Positions 13,198 through 13,451 of a DNA stretch of 13,451 nt are shown here, piece by piece. Position numbers and translations under genes: made by a program. The stretch lies in NCBI GenBank assembly GCA_902772945.1, contig CACYCU010000149.1, positions 1-13,451 of the forward strand, in the 5' to 3' direction. The notes beneath the pieces are model-generated. The model was not told where the DNA came from. It did not search any database and saw only the letters and a list, made by a program, of their open reading frames with translations. Numbering within the stretch: position 1 is the first letter of the stretch; every line of letters begins with the position of its first letter. The DNA is from an uncultured bacterium (GTDB taxonomy: Bacteria; Cyanobacteriota; Vampirovibrionia; Gastranaerophilales; Gastranaerophilaceae).

Positions 13198-13203
13198 ATT
13201 ATA
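13198..13203 (-). promoter_or_regulatory. -10 element of the tRNA-fMet promoter
   Basis: The minus strand carries a perfect TATAAT (13203-13198), placing transcription start near 13191, about 12 nt before the mature tRNA end. A good -35 is not seen at 17 nt; a TTGATT occurs at only 14 nt. Confidence 0.5.
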
Positions 13204-13230
13204 CGCTAAAAATTTAAAATCAACCCCTAG

Positions 13231-13267
13231 AAAAAAAATCGGGTATCTTTTCAGATACCCGATTTTT
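13231..13267 (-). terminator. Strong Rho-independent terminator of the truncated right-end gene
   Basis: A perfect 15-bp stem (13267-13253 with 13248-13234) around a 4-nt loop is followed on the minus strand by additional T residues. It begins 2 nt after the stop codon of the leftward gene that runs off the window, and it insulates the tRNA-fMet unit from it. Confidence 0.9.
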
Positions 13268-13269
13268 GG

Positions 13270-13451
13270 TTATTTCAGTTCTTCGTAATAAATGTCTTTG
13301 AATTTTTGATCAACAGCTGCTGCTGTACCTTTATTTACGATTTTTGCATCAGGTCCTGCAACTGTAGCTGCACTGGTTACTGTCAATTTGCCGCCTTTAT
13401 TCAAGATAATTGTTGAATTTTCAGCTTTGCCACCTTGAACAGTTCCGCCGT
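13270..13451 (-). CDS. C-terminal end of a repetitive, probably surface or secreted protein (partial)
   Basis: The minus-strand frame is open from the window edge to a TAA at 13272-13270, giving the last 59 or so residues of a protein whose start lies outside. The sequence is rich in G, N, T, V and A. Stretches such as GGTVQGGKAENSTIILNKGG and KLTVTSAATVAGPDAKIVNK alternate short beta strands with glycine/asparagine turns, the pattern of right-handed beta-helix passengers in autotransporter-like or adhesin-like surface proteins. The end (FKDIYYEELK) is charged and has no membrane anchor, no beta-barrel-type terminal phenylalanine and no LPXTG. The coding call is supported by codon pattern and the perfect terminator just after the stop. 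Family and export route are unknown. Confidence 0.75.
   Translation of the reverse strand, partial: GGTVQGGKAENSTIILNKGGKLTVTSAATVAGPDAKIVNKGTAAAVDQKFKDIYYEELK

Overview
The window is AT-rich DNA with short intergenic gaps, bacterial Shine-Dalgarno signals and no mobile element, CRISPR array or phage gene. The organism has a split-type glycyl-tRNA synthetase whose beta-subunit gene is not next to the alpha-subunit gene, a Kdo-pathway sugar isomerase that points to an outer membrane, several secreted proteins, and a small protein with an N-terminal 'NKTAFG' motif. My best inference is a non-photosynthetic cyanobacterial relative of the Gastranaerophilales/Vampirovibrionia type from a gut-like habitat. 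This comes from overall style and is not proven by any single gene here.

Layout. The first ~100 bases hold a possible gene tail and a hairpin terminator. A solitary XRE-family regulator (212-421, +) has a small inverted repeat inside its predicted promoter. It converges, stop codon against stop codon, on an operon read leftwards: glyQ (4433-3561), then two tandem paralogous amino-acid permeases (3548-1953 and 1963-422) that overlap by 11 nt. A 277-nt divergent intergenic region with a 21-nt inverted repeat separates this operon from a rightward pair: an exported protein of unknown function (4711-5205) and thioredoxin reductase trxB (5212-6138). Next come a small unknown protein whose start codon lies in a hairpin (6209-6577) and uvrA (6627-9461), which appears to have a leaderless promoter. 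An abundant-looking exported protein (9654-10271) follows, then a family 2 glycosyltransferase (10576-11661).

The right end reads leftwards again: kpsF/gutQ (13011-12022) directly followed by acpS (12019-11642), whose end overlaps the glycosyltransferase end by 20 nt; an initiator tRNA-fMet (13179-13103) with its own terminator; and the C-terminal end of a repetitive, probably surface-exposed protein that runs off the window (13451-13270).

Short genes. Two small reading frames are worth recording. A 49-codon gene (10450-10301, -) has a good promoter and Shine-Dalgarno sequence and shares a strong terminator with the exported-protein gene. A 26-codon membrane peptide (9561-9481, -) would need an ATT start behind a GGAGGG sequence.

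Functionally the window is mostly housekeeping (translation, DNA repair, thiol redox balance, lipid and envelope precursors) plus amino-acid uptake. The unexplained material is the exported proteins, the small proteins and the regulatory structures around them. I see no defence, secondary-metabolite or conjugation system.
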